Shown piece after piece: positions 45,192-54,027 of a stretch of DNA of 64,000 nucleotides. The number at the start of each line of letters is the position of its first letter. The first letter of the stretch is position 1. The notes under the pieces are model-generated. The model saw nothing but the letters and a program-made list of their open reading frames with translations, was not told the DNA's origin and did no database searches. The DNA is from Brachybacterium ginsengisoli. Lineage in GTDB: Bacteria > Actinomycetota > Actinomycetes > Actinomycetales > Dermabacteraceae. Both the position numbers and the translations under genes were made by a program. The stretch is taken from assembly GCF_002407065.1 (NCBI RefSeq), contig NZ_CP023564.1:558001-622000 (forward strand). The letters are read 5' to 3'.

Positions 45192-46991
45192 ATGACCCTG
45201 AGCGCCACCCGGCACGGCGGCACCCACCCCCGCCCCACCCTCCAGCGCGAGGACTGGGAGAGCCTCGACGGACCCTGGTCCTTCGCGCACGACGACGCGG
45301 ACCGCGGCCTCGCCGAGCGCTGGTACGCGCCGGGTGCCGCGGCGGGCGAGGTCTTCGACCGCACGATCTCCGTGCCCTTCGTGCCCGAGTCCGAGGCCTC
45401 CGGCATCCATGAGACGGGCTTCCATCCCGTGGTCTGGTACCGCCGTGAGATCACCGCGACCGTCCGGCCTGGCCGACGCGTGCTGCTGCACCTCGGCGCC
45501 GTGGACCACGAGGCCCACGTGTGGGTCGACGGCCGCCTCGCCGGCCACCACGTGGGCGGGCAGACGGCCTTCACCTGCGATCTCACCGACCTGCTGGAGC
45601 CGGGGGAGGAGCACGTCGTGGTGGTGCGTGCCTTCGATGACCCGCACGACCCCGAGCTGCCCCGCGGCAAGCAGGACTGGCGCGAGGAGCCCCACGGCAT
45701 CTGGTACCACCGCTCCACCGGGATCTGGCGCAGCGTCTGGCTCGAGCAGGTCCCCGACCAGCACTTCACCGGCTTCCACTGGGAGTTCGACATGCCGCGC
45801 GCACGGGTCGAGGTGTCCCTGCGACTGGCCCGTCGGCCTCTGCCCGGGACCACCGTGCGCGCCACCCTCACCGCCGGCGAGGAGCGCCTGGGCGCGGTGG
45901 AGATCGCCGCGCACGACACCCGCGTGCAGGGCGTCGTGGACGTCCCCGCGGTGCGCAACACCCAGGACCGCGACCGCCTCCTGTGGAGCCCCGAGCACCC
46001 CCACCTGATCGACGTCGCCCTCGAGGTGCTCGTGGACGGCGAGGTGGTCGATGAGGCCGCGAGCTACCTGGGCCTGCGCACCACCGGCATCGACCGCGGC
46101 CACTTCCTGCTCAACGGCGAGCCGTACTTCGTGCGCTCCGTGCTCGAGCAGGGCTACTGGCCCTCCTCCCACCTCACCGCCCCCACCCTCGAGGCGTACC
46201 GGCAGGAGGTCGAGCTGATCAAGGAGCTCGGCTTCACCGCCGCCCGCATACACCAGAAGGTCGAGGATCCCCGCTTCCTGTTCTGGGCGGACTCCCTGGG
46301 CCTGCTGATCTGGGGCGAGACCGCGAACGCCTACGCCTACAGCCCGCGCGCCGCCGCCGCCCTCACCTCGGAGTGGACCGAGATCGTCGAGCAGTGCCGG
46401 CCCCACCCCAGCGTGGTCACCTGGGTGCCGGTCAACGAGTCCTGGGGCGTGCGCGACCTCGCCGACTCCGCCCCGCAGAAGGACCTCACCATCGCCCTCA
46501 CCGCCCTGACCCGGGCGCTGGACCCCACCCGCCCCGTCATCTCCAACGACGGCTACGAGCTCACCGGCGGGGACGTCATCGCCCTGCACGACTACACCAC
46601 CGACGCCGCCGCGCTCGCGGCGAACTACGCGAGCGAGGACGCCGCCGAGGCCACCATCGCCGGGCGCGGCCCGCAGCGCCGGCGCCCCGTCGACGATGCG
46701 GCCCAGCACCTGAACCCGGACGCCCCCGTCATGATCACCGAGTTCGGCGGCATCGCCTACGCCGCCGAGGGCACCTGGGGCTACGCCACCGTCTCCTCCC
46801 CGGAGGAGTTCGAGCAGAAGGTGGGCGGACTGTTCGCGGCCCTGAACGACTCGCCGGTGCTGGCCGGCCACTGCTACACCCAGCTCACCGACACCCTCCA
46901 GGAGGCCAACGGCCTGGCCACCGCGGATCGTCGGCCGAAGCTCGACGCCGCGGTGATCCGCGCCCTGGTCACCGGGCGGGACCAGGCATGA
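45192..46991 (+). CDS. Glycoside hydrolase family 2 (beta-galactosidase/glucuronidase type)
   Basis: 599 residues, cytoplasmic (no signal). N-terminal sugar-binding jelly roll (FHPVVWYRREI; HEAHVWVDGRLAGHHVGG), an Ig-like domain, and a TIM barrel with acid/base Glu416 in VPVNESWG and nucleophile Glu517 in ITEFGG. A plausible promoter is TTGACC (45122) with 17-bp spacing to AAATTC, followed by a small palindrome of CGGGCCC; GGAG lies ahead of the ATG. Forms an ATGA-coupled operon with the GH127 gene. The exact sugar specificity (galactoside, glucuronide, arabinoside) cannot be set from sequence. No transporter or regulator lies beside it. Confidence 0.85.
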   Translation: MTLSATRHGGTHPRPTLQREDWESLDGPWSFAHDDADRGLAERWYAPGAAAGEVFDRTISVPFVPESEASGIHETGFHPVVWYRREITATVRPGRRVLLHLGAVDHEAHVWVDGRLAGHHVGGQTAFTCDLTDLLEPGEEHVVVVRAFDDPHDPELPRGKQDWREEPHGIWYHRSTGIWRSVWLEQVPDQHFTGFHWEFDMPRARVEVSLRLARRPLPGTTVRATLTAGEERLGAVEIAAHDTRVQGVVDVPAVRNTQDRDRLLWSPEHPHLIDVALEVLVDGEVVDEAASYLGLRTTGIDRGHFLLNGEPYFVRSVLEQGYWPSSHLTAPTLEAYRQEVELIKELGFTAARIHQKVEDPRFLFWADSLGLLIWGETANAYAYSPRAAAALTSEWTEIVEQCRPHPSVVTWVPVNESWGVRDLADSAPQKDLTIALTALTRALDPTRPVISNDGYELTGGDVIALHDYTTDAAALAANYASEDAAEATIAGRGPQRRRPVDDAAQHLNPDAPVMITEFGGIAYAAEGTWGYATVSSPEEFEQKVGGLFAALNDSPVLAGHCYTQLTDTLQEANGLATADRRPKLDAAVIRALVTGRDQA

Positions 46992-48874
46992 CCGGCAGGC
47001 TGCGCCGCCCCGCCGCGCAGCTGCCGCTCGGGCAGATCCGCCCGCGCGGCTGGCTCGAGCGCCAGCTGCGCCTCCAGGCTGCGGGGATCACCGGTCGCCT
47101 CCCCGAGGTGTGGGCCGACGTGGGCCCGGACAGCGGCTGGCTGGGCGGGAGCGGCGAGAGCTGGGAGCGCGGACCCTACTACCTCGACGGCCTGGTGCCG
47201 CTCGCCCACGTGCTCGGCGATGAGGCGCTGATCGCCCAGGCCGAGCCCTGGATCGAAGGGATGCTCGCCTCGCAGCGCGAGGACGGCTCCTTCGGTCCCG
47301 CGGCCGACGAGGACTGGTGGCCGCGCATGGTCGCCGCGAAGGTGCTCATCCAGCACGCCGAGGCGACCGAGGACTCCCGCGTGGCCCCTTTCCTGCTGCG
47401 CTGGTGCGAGCACTTGCGCGAGGAGCTGCCGGGCCGGCCGCTGTCCGGCTGGGGCGAGGTGCGCGGCGCCGATCTCGCGCTCGCCGTCGCCTGGGTGCAC
47501 GAACGCATCGACCAGGCATGGCTCGTGGACCTCCTGGACCTCGTGCTCGAGCAGACCTTCGACTGGAACGCCTACCTCACCGGCGATCTGGTCACCGGAC
47601 CGGCCCGCGTCTTCGAGCACCGCACCCACGGCGTGAACGTCGCGATGGGCCTGAAGACGGCCGCCGCCGCGTCCCTGCGCGGCGACCTGGACGGTCACCG
47701 CGAGCGCACCGAGGCCGCCTTCGCCGCCCTCGAGCGCTGGCACGGGCAGGCCCACGGATGGTTCGCGGCCGACGAGTGGCTGGGCGGCCGTGAGGCCGTC
47801 GCCGGGATCGAGACCTGTCTGGTGGTCGAGATGATGCACACCCAGGAGGTGCTCTCGCGGCTGTTCGGCGACGGGGTGCAGGGCGACCGCCTGGAGTCCC
47901 TCGCGATGAACCTGCTGCCCGCCTCCTCGGACCCGCGGATGCTCGCCCACCAGTACCACCAGCAGGGCACGCAGCTCGAGGCGTCGGTCGCCCGGCGGGA
48001 CTGGTCCTGCTCCAGCGACGGCGCGAACGTGTTCGGCCTCGAACCCCACTTCGGATGCTGCACCGCGAACCTCCACCAGGGCTGGCCCAAGTTTGCCGCC
48101 TCGCTGTGGGCGCGCGACGAGGACGGCGGGCTGCGCGCCGTCGCGTACGCCCCCGCCGTGGTCGAGACCGCCCTCGTGCCGGGCGGCGGTGCGGCGGACC
48201 CGTCGGCCGATGGGGCCGTGCCGGTGCGGATCGAGGTCGAGACCGACTACCCCTTCGAGGAGTCCGTGCGCCTCACCGTCAGCCTCGACGGGCCCGCCCT
48301 CTTCCCGTTGCGGCTGCGCCTGCCGCAGTGGTGCGACGAGCCCGCCCTCACCCTCGACGGCGAGAGGGTCGAGATCCTCGACCGCGGGGACGGGCACGTC
48401 GAGATCGAGCGCGACTGGTCCGGCACCACCGCGCTCCTCCTCACCCTGCCGATGCGCCCGCGGATCGTGCGCCGCGAGCGCCAGGCCGCAGCCGTGCACC
48501 TGGGGCCGCTGGTCATGGTCGCGAGTCCGGGGGAGACCTGGCGGAGTGTGCCGGACGCCCCGGGCCTCGGCGAATGGGAGATCCACCCCCGCACCAGCTG
48601 GAACTGGGCGCTCGCGGAGCTTGAGAACGCCGGGACCTGGCCCGTGGAGCGCGGCCCCGTGCCCGAGGCGCCGTTCGCGCTGTCGCGGGCCACGGTGCTG
48701 CGGGCCACCGGCTGCGACGTCCCGCATTGGCTCCGCGACGGCGCCTCGGCCGCGCCCCCGCCGCCGAGCCCGGTCATGGACCACGGGCCGGTGCACGACC
48801 TCGAGCTCGTCCCCTACGGCACGGCGCGGCTGCGGGTCATGGAGTTCCCGGTCGCCATCGGCCGCCGGGACTGA
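46988..48874 (+). CDS. GH127-family protein (beta-L-arabinofuranosidase type)
   Basis: 628 residues from the ATG overlapping the GH2 stop. Alpha/alpha barrel features (RGWLERQLRLQAAGITGRLP; YYLDGLVPLAHVLGD) and the GH127 signature FGCCTANLHQGWPKF, with Cys357/Cys358 providing the metal-liganded cysteine nucleophile of the family. A C-terminal beta-sandwich follows. Family members release beta-L-arabinofuranose from short arabinooligosaccharides, though some related proteins have other activities. No signal peptide, so it should process imported oligosaccharides together with the GH2 enzyme. Confidence 0.82.
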   Translation: MTGRLRRPAAQLPLGQIRPRGWLERQLRLQAAGITGRLPEVWADVGPDSGWLGGSGESWERGPYYLDGLVPLAHVLGDEALIAQAEPWIEGMLASQREDGSFGPAADEDWWPRMVAAKVLIQHAEATEDSRVAPFLLRWCEHLREELPGRPLSGWGEVRGADLALAVAWVHERIDQAWLVDLLDLVLEQTFDWNAYLTGDLVTGPARVFEHRTHGVNVAMGLKTAAAASLRGDLDGHRERTEAAFAALERWHGQAHGWFAADEWLGGREAVAGIETCLVVEMMHTQEVLSRLFGDGVQGDRLESLAMNLLPASSDPRMLAHQYHQQGTQLEASVARRDWSCSSDGANVFGLEPHFGCCTANLHQGWPKFAASLWARDEDGGLRAVAYAPAVVETALVPGGGAADPSADGAVPVRIEVETDYPFEESVRLTVSLDGPALFPLRLRLPQWCDEPALTLDGERVEILDRGDGHVEIERDWSGTTALLLTLPMRPRIVRRERQAAAVHLGPLVMVASPGETWRSVPDAPGLGEWEIHPRTSWNWALAELENAGTWPVERGPVPEAPFALSRATVLRATGCDVPHWLRDGASAAPPPPSPVMDHGPVHDLELVPYGTARLRVMEFPVAIGRRD

Positions 48875-48941
48875 GGGGCGCGGCGAGGCGACGGGTCGGG
48901 GTCTCGGGCGCGAGGGTCGCGAACATGGGGGATCAGGCCGC

Positions 48942-49072
48942 CCATTCGCCCGTCTTCGTGACTCCGGCGGAGGCGGGGCCGGGCTCGTGGGGGAGTGCCC
49001 GCGTGCCGGGGTGCGAGCGCCACAAAAGTGGTGGAACAGGTCGCCTATTCGCCCCTGTTCGTGACTCCGGCC
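48942..49072. repeat. Two hairpin-type intergenic repeat elements
   Basis: Two copies of the local repeat family with right arms CATTCGCCCGTCTTCGTGAC (from 48942) and TATTCGCCCCTGTTCGTGAC (from 49046), each with an imperfect inverted left arm about 40 bp upstream. They lie between the convergent GH127 and TetR genes and may end transcription from both sides. Confidence 0.6.
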
Positions 49073-49085
49073 GGACGGGCCGGAC

Positions 49086-49700
49086 TCAGCCGAGCGGGCG
49101 CTGGCCCCGCAGGAACTGCTCGGTGGCCTGGTCCGTCAGGTCCTCGAGCCGGGACAGATCGACCATGTCGCCGTTGATCAGGGTGGCGATGCCCTGGAGC
49201 GTCGCGAACAGCACGATGCTCACCTGCTCGGTGTCGCCCGCGGCCACCTCCCCGGAGCGCTGCCCCTGGACGATCAGGGCATCGAGCCGGACGAACGCGG
49301 GAGCGGCCGCCTCGCGCACCGCCTCCGCCCCATCGCGATGCTTGGTGGTGAACATCAGCTCCAGCAGCGCCGCGCTGTCGGTCGCGAAGCGCACGTACGC
49401 GCCCGCCGTGGCGCGCAGCCGGGACGGGAAGTCCTCGCCCGTCTCCTCGAGAGCGGCGCGGAGGGCGTCGTCCAGACGGCCGAATCCCGTGATCGCCAGG
49501 GCGTCCAGCAGGGCCTGGCGGTCGGCGAAGTGTCGGCGCGGCGCTCCGTGGCTCACGCCGATCTGCCGTGCGAGCTCGCGGAGGGAGAGCTGCTCCTGGC
49601 CCCGCTCACGCAGCGTCGCCTCCGCAGCGGCGAGCAGCTCATCACGGAGGTTCCCGTGGTGGTAGGGTCGCTCGGGCGTCGCGGTGCGGGTCTCGGTCAT
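49086..49700 (-). CDS. TetR-family repressor
   Basis: 204 residues. N-terminal helix-turn-helix (RDELLAAAEATLRERGQEQL; LSLRELARQIGVSHGAPRRH), then a ligand-binding helical domain. GAGG lies 3 bases before the ATG. Divergent from the SDR gene with 59 bp between starts; that gap holds two inverted repeats overlapping the SDR promoter. This is the classic arrangement of a TetR repressor controlling itself and an enzyme gene. Confidence 0.88.
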   Translation of the reverse strand: MTETRTATPERPYHHGNLRDELLAAAEATLRERGQEQLSLRELARQIGVSHGAPRRHFADRQALLDALAITGFGRLDDALRAALEETGEDFPSRLRATAGAYVRFATDSAALLELMFTTKHRDGAEAVREAAAPAFVRLDALIVQGQRSGEVAAGDTEQVSIVLFATLQGIATLINGDMVDLSRLEDLTDQATEQFLRGQRPLG

Positions 49701-49707
49701 GACCTCA

Positions 49708-49753
49708 GACTACTCATGTAGTCGTTGACAACACAGTAGGCACTGCCTACATT
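49708..49753 (+). promoter_or_regulatory. SDR promoter with TetR operators; leaderless start
   Basis: TTGACA (49725-49730), a 17-bp spacer and TACATT (49748-49753), nearly ideal sigma-70 spacing. Inverted repeats GACTAC-tcat-GTAGTC (49708-49723) and GTAGGCACTGCCTAC (49736-49750) flank and overlap it, as expected for TetR binding. Only 6 nt separate the -10 box from the ATG at 49760, so the transcript should start at or within a base of the initiation codon. Confidence 0.7.
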
Positions 49754-49759
49754 GGGTGC

Positions 49760-50668
49760 ATGAGCACCTTCACCCTGCAGAGCATCCCCGATCTCTCCGG
49801 CACCACGGCGATCGTCACCGGAGCCAACACCGGCCTCGGCCGAGTCACCGCCAGTGCTCTGGCCGAGCGCGGCGCACGTGTCCTGCTCGCCGTGCGCAGC
49901 ACCGACAAGGGTCGCCAGGCCGCCCTCACCATGCCCGGGGATGTGGAGGTGCGGCGGCTCGACCTCGCCGACCTCTCCTCGGTGCGGGCCTTCGCCGACG
50001 AGGTCCAGGAGCCCATCGACCTGCTGATCAACAACGCCGGGCTGATGACCCCGCCGCGGGGACGCACCGCCGACGGCTTCGAGCTGCAGTTCGGCACCAA
50101 CCACCTCGGCCACTTCGCCCTGACCAACCTGCTGCTCCCGAGGGTGCGGGGGAGGGTCGTGACCGTCTCGTCGATGGGGCACCGCGTCGGCCGCATCGAC
50201 CTCGAGGACCCGAACTGGGAGCGTCGGGCCTACCGTCCCATGCTCGCCTACGGGCAGTCCAAGCTCGCCAACCTGCTCTTCGCCGCCGAGCTCCAGCGGA
50301 GGCTGGCGGCGGCCGGCTCCGCGGTGCTCGCGATGTCCTCGCACCCCGGGGTGGCCATGACCGACCTGATGCGTCCCCAGGAGGTGCGCGGTCGCGAGAT
50401 GCTCCGGGAGAGGGCCCTGCGCCCGTTCCTCCAGGACACCGTGGGCGGCGCGCTGCCCACCGTGCAGGCGGCCGTGGGCGACCTGCCCGGTGACAGCTTC
50501 GTCGGCCCGCGCGGGGCCCTGCGCACGCGCCGCGACTCCGGGCCGGTGGGGCGCTCCCGCCGTGCCCGGGACGCCCAGATGGCGCGCCGGCTCTGGACGC
50601 TCTCCGAGGAGCTGACCGGGGTCACCTTCCCGCTCACGGCGGAGGCGCCCGCCCCGTCGGGCTCCTGA
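49760..50668 (+). CDS. Short-chain dehydrogenase/reductase
   Basis: 302 residues. NAD(P)-binding TGANTGLG (residues 21-28), NNAG in LLINNAGLM, catalytic Ser in VVTVSSMGHR and YGQSK (Tyr/Lys). Resembles the retinol-dehydrogenase/light-dependent-protochlorophyllide-reductase-like branch of SDRs that act on diverse small molecules. Probably controlled by the divergent TetR repressor, which suggests induction by a xenobiotic or metabolite. The predicted transcript has no 5' leader. Confidence 0.85.
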   Translation: MSTFTLQSIPDLSGTTAIVTGANTGLGRVTASALAERGARVLLAVRSTDKGRQAALTMPGDVEVRRLDLADLSSVRAFADEVQEPIDLLINNAGLMTPPRGRTADGFELQFGTNHLGHFALTNLLLPRVRGRVVTVSSMGHRVGRIDLEDPNWERRAYRPMLAYGQSKLANLLFAAELQRRLAAAGSAVLAMSSHPGVAMTDLMRPQEVRGREMLRERALRPFLQDTVGGALPTVQAAVGDLPGDSFVGPRGALRTRRDSGPVGRSRRARDAQMARRLWTLSEELTGVTFPLTAEAPAPSGS

Positions 50669-50730
50669 CCGCGCCGCCCGGCCCGTCGGGCGATCCACCG
50701 CCCCCTCACCGCCCCTCGCCGGGGCACGGA

Positions 50731-50779
50731 AGTCACGAACAGGGGTGAATGGAGGTCTCATTCACCCCTGTTCGTGACT
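50731..50779. terminator. Perfect 21-bp inverted repeat (terminator / REP-like element)
   Basis: AGTCACGAACAGGGGTGAATG and its exact complement around a 7-nt loop, between the convergent SDR and patatin genes. The arm sequence is the same family as the repeats at 48942-49072 and 60864-61203. Confidence 0.85.
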
Positions 50780-50803
50780 CTGCCGGGCCGAGGTCGGGCG
50801 AGA

Positions 50804-51952
50804 TCAGCGCTGCGGGAGCGTTTCCGTCCCCGAGCCGGTGCGGAACCGCCGCGTGTACGCCTCGAAGTCCCAGGGCTCCTGCTCGTGGTCGCCGTCGAGG
50901 AAGTCCGTCGCGGCCTTGCGGCCCTTGCGGTAGAGCAGCTCCCGCTCCTCCTCCGAGAGGTCGAACTGGGTGGGACGCACCGCCTCGGTGTCGATGAAGA
51001 TCGTGCGCGCCACCGAGTGCGCGGCGTCGATGTGCATCCGGTCGTAGAACCCGGTGACGGTGTCCGCCACGGCCTTGCCGAAGCTCAGCGGCCCGCGGAT
51101 CCGGTTCCGCACCCCGAAATCCGCCTCCGGCTTGGCGGAGAGCTTCAGGCCGAAGGTGGGCCAGCGCGGCGGCTCGCCGTCCGGGCGGTCGAACACCGAG
51201 ACCGGGAAGTTGGAGAGCAGGCCCCCGTCCACCAGCACCGACGGCAGGCCGTGCGCGTTCTTCCAGCGCACCGGGCGGAAGAACAGCGGGATCGAGGTCG
51301 AGGCCCGCACTGCGTCCGCCACCCGCAGCGCATCCGGGGAGGTGCCCAGCGCGTCGGCATCCAGCGGCAGATAGCGCAGCAGCCCGGCGGAGAGGTCCGA
51401 GACCGTCACCACCAGACGGTGGGCGTGCGCACCGGTGAGCTCGATCCCGGGATCCGGGTCCTCGTATCGCAGATCGGCAAAGGTGCCCGTGCCGCCCGGC
51501 GCCCCGTGCTCCGCCAGCTGCTCCGCGACCCAGTCGCGCAGGTGACGGCCGCGATGGATGCCGTTGTGCAGGAGGATGCTGAGCCCCTTGCCGGGCAGGG
51601 TGCGGGTCCACCAGGGGCCGTCCTCGAAGAGCCGGTAGTCCGTCTCCCGCAGGATCTGCACCATCTGCGAGGCCGGGATCCCGGCGGTGAGCAGCGCCCC
51701 CGCGATCGCCCCGGCCGACGACCCCGCCACCCGGTTGACCGTGTACCCCCGCTCCTCGAGCACCTCGAGCGCGCCGGCCAGGGCGATGCCCTTGACTCCA
51801 CCGCCTTCGAGGACCAGGTCCACGCGGTGGGGTCTGATGGTCGCCGGGCGGGCGTCGCCACTGGTCCTGCCGGGGCCCGAACTGCGGAGCCCGTCACTGG
51901 CGGGCTCCCTGCCGGCGTCGAGGGTGGTCCGAGACCGATCGAAGGGCGCCAT
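50804..51952 (-). CDS. Patatin-like phospholipase
   Basis: 382 residues from the ATG at 51952 (an in-frame ATG at 52012 is possible but lacks family sequence). Oxyanion loop EGGGVKGIAL, nucleophile GSSAG in the GxSxG elbow and the catalytic DGG of LVDGGLLSNFP are all present. Predicted serine acyl hydrolase acting on lipids in the cytoplasm or at the membrane; no signal peptide. The C-terminal part (RKGRKAATDFLDG) matches other actinobacterial patatins. A TetR gene lies 75 bp upstream on the same strand and may control it. Confidence 0.88.
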   Translation of the reverse strand: MAPFDRSRTTLDAGREPASDGLRSSGPGRTSGDARPATIRPHRVDLVLEGGGVKGIALAGALEVLEERGYTVNRVAGSSAGAIAGALLTAGIPASQMVQILRETDYRLFEDGPWWTRTLPGKGLSILLHNGIHRGRHLRDWVAEQLAEHGAPGGTGTFADLRYEDPDPGIELTGAHAHRLVVTVSDLSAGLLRYLPLDADALGTSPDALRVADAVRASTSIPLFFRPVRWKNAHGLPSVLVDGGLLSNFPVSVFDRPDGEPPRWPTFGLKLSAKPEADFGVRNRIRGPLSFGKAVADTVTGFYDRMHIDAAHSVARTIFIDTEAVRPTQFDLSEEERELLYRKGRKAATDFLDGDHEQEPWDFEAYTRRFRTGSGTETLPQR

Positions 51953-52027
51953 GGGTTCAGCGTAGGGGAGCAGGTGACGGTGCGCGTCCCGGCGCCCGTC
52001 ACAGATCATCACTGCCGATCCGGCGGT

Positions 52028-52780
52028 TCACGGCCCCGAGCGGGCGCCGCCGGAAGGGTGGACGTACATGTCGATGAGCAGTCGGAGATCATCGAGCGGG
52101 TCATGATCATGATCGCGTTGCTGCTCCCCGACGGTGTGCTCGCGAATGGACGATGCGAGGAGGAATCCGCACAGGGTGCGGCCCGCGAGGTCGACGTCTG
52201 TCCCCTCCCGGAGGTGGCCGTGATGAGCGAGATTCACGAAGGCGGTGGTCCAGACATGCTCGTGAACGAGGCGCAGACGGGCGAGTGAGAGTCGATGGGG
52301 GACCTGGTGGTCCACAGCCTCGGCGTCGAGGCGGGCAAGCAGCTCGAGGTCGAAGCGGTGGGAGATCCAGTAGTTCCGGAGGTCCTGGACGAACCCCTCC
52401 GGGTGGGTTCCGACGTGCTCCACGTTCTGCAGCAGGCAACGGGTCTGGCGCTCGAGGTGCTCCACGATCCCGTCGATCAGGGACTGCTTGGTGGGGAAGT
52501 GGTGCAGCATTCCCGGATGCGACATGCCGACGTGGCGGGCGATGGCACGCAGGCTAGCCCCGTGATACCCGTGCCGGGAGACGACCTCCGCGGCACCGTG
52601 AAGGATCCTCTCTCGCCGCGTCAGCATCGACCATGTCGAGGGCGGCTCGGCGGCGGCAGTGGTGGTCGAGGGGGAGGGGCGCGAGCAGACCCCCTGCTGC
52701 TCGTGCTCCCGCCGACCCGTGGACGGTGTCTGGGCACCGGTCGAGAGAGGCCGGGGATCTTCCGGAAGGAGAGTGGTCAC
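52028..52780 (-). CDS. TetR/AcrR-family regulator
   Basis: 250 residues as drawn from GTG at 52780; the first 50 residues are Pro/Thr-rich, and the domain proper begins at MLTRRERILHGAAEVVSRHG, so a start near residue 52 is also possible. Helix-turn-helix ASLRAIARHVGMSHPGMLHH, then a helical effector domain. Same strand as the patatin gene downstream. Target unknown. Confidence 0.8.
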   Translation of the reverse strand: MTTLLPEDPRPLSTGAQTPSTGRREHEQQGVCSRPSPSTTTAAAEPPSTWSMLTRRERILHGAAEVVSRHGYHGASLRAIARHVGMSHPGMLHHFPTKQSLIDGIVEHLERQTRCLLQNVEHVGTHPEGFVQDLRNYWISHRFDLELLARLDAEAVDHQVPHRLSLARLRLVHEHVWTTAFVNLAHHGHLREGTDVDLAGRTLCGFLLASSIREHTVGEQQRDHDHDPLDDLRLLIDMYVHPSGGARSGP

Positions 52781-53062
52781 GCTTCAGAATCACGCACCGG
52801 AGGGACGGCCGTGCGTGCATCCCGTTCCGGTCCGAGCCAGTGGGACAATGACGGCCTGCCGTCGGGATCGTGAGCCCTCACCAGGTCTCCCGGGTGGGCG
52901 ACTCCCTGATCCATGCGACGTGACGGAAGTGAGGCGTGCGCGTGGTTCGAGGATCTCGTCAAGGTGACCGACCGGTTGCTCGATCGCTGCAGTGCGCGGA
53001 GTGCGTCTAGTCTCGAGAGCACCCGATGGACCCGAGGTACTCCAGAGGTCAGGAGGCAGTTC

Positions 53063-53449
53063 ATGCTGAACGGGAGTCGACTCGAATCCGATCCTTTCCC
53101 TGCGCAGTGCGAGGTCAGGGGGTGTACGCGGCCGCCAGGGGAGTGGTTCTCCATCGACAGTCTCTCGTTCGACGTATGCCGCGACCACGATCTCGAGCTT
53201 CGAGCAGGCGAGCCGTACGCCACGGAGGGCGAGGAGATACTCGTGGGGCGCGATTGCACCGGGGATGTCCTCGGTGTGCGTCTGACGGGATCGAGCACGT
53301 CCGAGACCGCTGTCATTCGGCTCGGTCGCCGAGGTGTGACCCATCAGGAGGTGCGCCTGGACTCGTGCACCGACCTCCCAGCAGCGTTGAGCGCACTCCG
53401 TGCGCTGGACGCGACGTGGGGAGGAGAGGTGGAACCGGACGGCGCGTGA
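53063..53449 (+). CDS. Small Cys/His protein of unknown function
   Basis: 128 residues from the ATG at 53063, chosen for AGGAGG 6 bases upstream; a longer frame from 52913 has an unconvincing start. CEVRGC and, 17 residues on, CRDHD resemble a C-x4-C...C-x2-H metal site, probably zinc. The rest is a small mixed domain (GRDCTGDVLGVRLTG). I do not recognise the family. The 210 bp upstream show no other feature. Confidence 0.55.
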   Translation: MLNGSRLESDPFPAQCEVRGCTRPPGEWFSIDSLSFDVCRDHDLELRAGEPYATEGEEILVGRDCTGDVLGVRLTGSSTSETAVIRLGRRGVTHQEVRLDSCTDLPAALSALRALDATWGGEVEPDGA

Positions 53450-53552
53450 CCGGTGGGTCGGAGGCCGCGGCACAGAGCGTCGCACGTGATGTCCCCGTCC
53501 TCATGCGCGACGCTCCTTCCTTGCTCTCCGCCCGGCACTACGGGCACCCGCC

Positions 53553-53563
53553 GGGGGGGGGGG
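53553..53563 (+). repeat. G11 homopolymer tract
   Basis: Eleven consecutive G in the 200-bp gap between the convergent Cys/His gene and the SnoaL-like gene. Not inside a credible gene; it may be an assembly or slippage hotspot. Confidence 0.9.
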
Positions 53564-53646
53564 AGGCGGCCAAGGCGCCGCCAGGCGAGCGGCCGCGACG
53601 TGCCGGCGGCCTCCCGCAGGTACACATGTCGTCGCGCCCCGGCGCG

Positions 53647-54027
53647 TCACCCGGGGGCTGCCGGAAGCTCGTCCCCGGCGGAGATCTCCTGGACCGGCGC
53701 ATGGAAGAGGTACTCCCAGGTGCGCCGCACGCGACCGTCCTCGAGCTGGAACACCTCGAGGGAGACGCCGCCGTCCTGATCGACCAGCTCGGTAGCCGTC
53801 AGGTCGTCACCGCCTCGGATGACGTGACGGACCTTGAGAGTGGTGCCGCCGCTCTCGCTGTACGCGCCCTCGAGGCGTTCCAAGTAGGCGGCGATGCCGA
53901 CGGACCGTCCGCGTTGGCTGGGGACCACCGTCCACTCGACGTCCGGGTGCAGCAGGGCGGCGAGATCGCTCCAATCGCGGCGGTTCTCCGCGTCGAACAG
54001 CCTGACCAGTACCGGAGGCAGACTCAT
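53647..54027 (-). CDS. SnoaL-like / NTF2-fold protein
   Basis: 126 residues with the NTF2-like pattern: LVRLFDAENRRDWSDLAALL HPDVEW, then LEVFQLEDGRVRRTWEY. Such proteins are small isomerases, hydrolases or ligand binders. It starts at an ATGA overlap with the MarR gene stop, so it is probably in the MarR transcript and may act on, or protect from, the MarR ligand. Confidence 0.8.
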   Translation of the reverse strand: MSLPPVLVRLFDAENRRDWSDLAALLHPDVEWTVVPSQRGRSVGIAAYLERLEGAYSESGGTTLKVRHVIRGGDDLTATELVDQDGGVSLEVFQLEDGRVRRTWEYLFHAPVQEISAGDELPAAPG

